Of a stretch of DNA of 64,000 bases, positions 62,094-64,000 are shown piece by piece. This DNA is from Halobium salinum. GTDB lineage: Archaea; Halobacteriota; Halobacteria; Halobacteriales; Haloferacaceae. The DNA lies in the NCBI RefSeq assembly GCF_026586625.1, contig NZ_JAODIW010000010.1:520755-584754 (forward strand), in the 5' to 3' direction. The position numbers were made by a program, and so were the translations under genes. A model generated the notes under the pieces. The model was not told the DNA's origin, made no database searches, and worked only from the letters and a program-made list of their open reading frames with translations. How positions within the stretch are numbered: the first letter of the stretch is position 1; the number at the start of each line of letters is the position of its first letter.

Positions 62094-63182
62094 TCAGTAC
62101 TGCGAGTCCCGCAGGATGAACGGTCCGATGTCGAGGGTCCGTTTCGCGACGGTCGCGATGCGGGCCACGTAGGAGATGAGCAGGAGGAAGGGGAGCGACG
62201 TGGTCGCGAACGACCCGGAGACGACCCACACGAGGTTCGACACGCCGAGGGTCTCCCCCACGAGCGAGCTCCCGCCGAGGTAGGTCGTCACGAAGCCGGC
62301 GACGATGAGCGCCGGGACGGAGAGGTAGAGGATGTTCTGCGAGAGGCTGATGAGCTCCCACTGGAAGTACAGCGTCTTGACGTGCTCGCGCGCCGGGCCG
62401 AACATCGAGAGCACCGTCTTCAGTTCGCCGAGTACGTCGGCGGTCTCCGACGGGAGTACGTCCTGGTGGTCGTCGGCGATCCGCTCGACCTGGTAAATCT
62501 TCCAGCTGTAGTTGAAGTCGAGCGCCGCCGACAGCACGTCGTAGTCGCCGAACGAGCGCCCTTCGAGCTTCTCTGCCGCCGCGTCGGCGTTCCCGATGAG
62601 GCTCTCCGAGAACTCCGCGACCTCGCCGCGGAGCGCCTCGTCGTCGCTCTCGACGACCGTCTCGCGGAGCTGTCGGCCGTACTCCTTCGTCTCCAGGATG
62701 AGCGCCCGGAGGAACGCGGAGGGGTCGGCCGGCGTCGGACTCCCGATAATCTGCTCGGTGTACTCCCGAAAGTCCATCGTGTCGCTCATGCGCTGGTGCT
62801 GGTCGCCGAGCGGGCCGTTCTCCTGTGAGATGACGATCTGCGAGATAGTCAGGGTGAGCGTGACGCCGGTGATGATGGCGGCGATCATCGTCGAGAACAC
62901 CGTCTCGACGGTGTCGGCGGTCAGCGCGTCCGTGAGCAGGTACTGATAGAAGAACGTCCCGCCGAAGACGAAGGCGCCGAACACCAACAGACCGAGCAGG
63001 CCGGTGACGACCAGCCGGTTGCCCTCGAGGAAGAGCCACACCTTGAGCTTCGTCTCGCCGCTTCGCTCGCGCATGGTGTTGGCCGTGCCGACCTCGTCGA
63101 CGTCGGTCGCCTCCAAGTTGGGGTCCTCTTCCTTGGTGTCGATGCTGCTCGACGGGTCGTCGGTCGACGTGTCGTCGCTCAT
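62094..63182 (-). CDS. Membrane protein with coiled-coil-like middle, unknown
   Basis: 362 aa from ATG 63182. An acidic leader (1-45), two membrane helices (VVTGLLGLLVFGAFVFGGTFF and MIAAIITGVTLTLTISQIVI), a soluble alpha-helical middle (about 120-250), and two more helices near the end. No family is recognised; GTG 63194 is a possible longer start. It ends 35 bp from the convergent GGGP synthase. Confidence 0.7.
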   Translation of the reverse strand: MSDDTSTDDPSSSIDTKEEDPNLEATDVDEVGTANTMRERSGETKLKVWLFLEGNRLVVTGLLGLLVFGAFVFGGTFFYQYLLTDALTADTVETVFSTMIAAIITGVTLTLTISQIVISQENGPLGDQHQRMSDTMDFREYTEQIIGSPTPADPSAFLRALILETKEYGRQLRETVVESDDEALRGEVAEFSESLIGNADAAAEKLEGRSFGDYDVLSAALDFNYSWKIYQVERIADDHQDVLPSETADVLGELKTVLSMFGPAREHVKTLYFQWELISLSQNILYLSVPALIVAGFVTTYLGGSSLVGETLGVSNLVWVVSGSFATTSLPFLLLISYVARIATVAKRTLDIGPFILRDSQY

Positions 63183-63436
63183 CGGGGGCGACACCTCGGT
63201 TGCCGGCGGCCGTCCTCACCACGTCGCGTCGCTTCAGGTCGTCGGTGCTGCGGCCGTCCGCGACCGTGGCCGGCCACGGTCGGCCGCCGGTAGTGGCGGG
63301 TCATCCGTCGTCACGTGAGGACTGGCGACGACCACTTTACCGCTCGGGCCCCGCCGACAGTTTGCGGAGGGGTACGACTCGGGAGACCGACGCCGGGCCA
63401 GCGGAGTCATAAGCCGCCTCGCCGACCACTCGTGTG

Positions 63437-63835
63437 ATGGACTCGAGTTCGACGCACGGAGGTCGCGGAACCGTCTTCCTCTGTCTACTCCTCGTCCTCG
63501 GGAGCGGCTGTCTGACGGTCGGGCCGACCGTCGGCTCGGACGCCGCCGACTCGCCGGTGTTCGAGGGCGTCTCGACGACCGACGAGTGGGGGACGAACTC
63601 GGTGCAGGTGTCGCTGCGGCTGACGCCGACGGCGACGACCGACTCCGGGGTGACGAAGCTGTCGGTGGTCTCGCCGGACGGCGGGTCGTTCTACTCGACG
63701 ACGGTCGACGCCGGTCAACAGTCGGTGTCACTCCCGCTTCCCACCGGCGAGTCCCGCATATACGCGGTGAACACCGTCAACGGGACGGTGGTGGGGACGC
63801 TGAACGTGACCGTCGAGGGGTCGACGTACCCCTGA
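63437..63835 (+). CDS. Small exported lipoprotein
   Basis: 132 aa. A Sec-type signal with lipobox (VFLCLLLVLGSGC) and a beta-rich Ser/Thr body with several N-x-T sites. ATG 63437 (after GTG 63434). No enzyme motif; a carbohydrate-binding-like or structural role is possible. Confidence 0.65.
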   Translation: MDSSSTHGGRGTVFLCLLLVLGSGCLTVGPTVGSDAADSPVFEGVSTTDEWGTNSVQVSLRLTPTATTDSGVTKLSVVSPDGGSFYSTTVDAGQQSVSLPLPTGESRIYAVNTVNGTVVGTLNVTVEGSTYP

Positions 63836-63931
63836 GGACGGGTCGGCCAGTCCCGTCGAGCGGCGGGGAACTCCGGACAGCCGCGCCGACGGACCGAACG
63901 GCTCTTGTCTTCCAACGGACTGTCCTCCGGT

Positions 63932-64000
63932 ATGAGCGATTCCGACGCCGCCGACGAGACCGGCGGCGACGACACCGCGGGAGACACCTCGGAGTGGTCG
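63932..64000 (+). CDS. Partial gene, acidic N-terminus only
   Basis: Starts ATG 63932 with MSDSDAADETGGDDTAGD, and is cut off by the window edge after 23 codons. The acidic start is a common haloarchaeal leader and does not reveal the family. It is preceded by GCTCTTGTC about 28 bp upstream. Confidence 0.5.
   Translation, partial: MSDSDAADETGGDDTAGDTSEWS

Noticed and set aside
1-64000. tRNA, rRNA and CRISPR
   Set aside because: I found no cloverleaf-like sequence, rRNA-like stretch or regularly spaced direct repeats. The tandem repeats at 32122 and 57266 have no spacers.

Overview
The window is chromosomal DNA from a haloarchaeon (class Halobacteria; I do not assign a genus). The evidence is very high GC, acidic proteins, Tat-type lipoprotein signals (twin Arg plus an A-G-C lipobox), archaeal A/T-rich TATA boxes lying about 25-30 bp upstream of many start codons (leaderless genes), and archaeal or haloarchaeal markers: GGGP synthase, a zinc-finger topoisomerase I, GatB, an Lrp-TRASH copper regulator, a PGF-CTERM surface protein and a CtaA-CtaB fusion. 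I see no rRNA, tRNA or CRISPR array.

Layout. 1-3.8 kb: redox and metal lipoproteins (SCO1-like, DsbA-like, a P19-like metal protein with a Met-rich loop), a 2Fe-2S ferredoxin and an exosome-type RNA-binding protein. 4-14.3 kb: DnaJ-type zinc protein, MFS carrier, HtrA protease, ABC-2 exporter pair, Gfo/Idh oxidoreductase, membrane spermidine-synthase-like protein, aldo/keto reductase. 14.5-20.9 kb: PGF-CTERM surface protein, then respiratory genes (membrane protein, heme A/heme O synthase fusion, cytochrome oxidase subunit II) and an FNR-like reductase. 21-26.6 kb: Fe-S photolyase, cold-shock protein and a copper block (CopA ATPase, Lrp-TRASH regulator, CopZ-like chaperone). 26.6-27.2 kb: a gene-free stretch with a roughly 300-bp imperfect palindrome. 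27.2-43.3 kb: housekeeping and transport (AhpD-like, KaiC-like, acyl-CoA synthetase, a TraB-like/RDD fusion, bactofilin-like protein, Na+/Ca2+ exchanger, second aldo/keto reductase, NRAMP-like carrier, TrkA/TrkH potassium uptake).

43.3-53.2 kb is the most coherent accessory system: two tandem siderophore-binding lipoproteins, an FAD oxidoreductase, a FecCD permease, a FecE ATPase, an ABC exporter, an HTH membrane protein and a second, related FAD oxidoreductase. Five copies of a palindrome close to TTTAGGYNNGCCTAAA sit in the promoters of the two binding proteins and the permease. They resemble DtxR/IdeR-type iron boxes, so I read the block as an iron-repressed siderophore regulon. The permease is also preceded by a 16-codon Arg-rich upstream ORF whose stop overlaps its start.

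53.3-64 kb: gatB, an unknown protein behind a perfect 16-bp palindrome, a class C beta-lactamase-like hydrolase ending in a 23-bp tandem repeat, topA, then a small accessory patch (VapBC, a 42-aa ORF resembling the tail of a DNA methylase, an unpaired DUF433 protein), GGGP synthase and membrane or lipoprotein genes. The last gene runs off the end.
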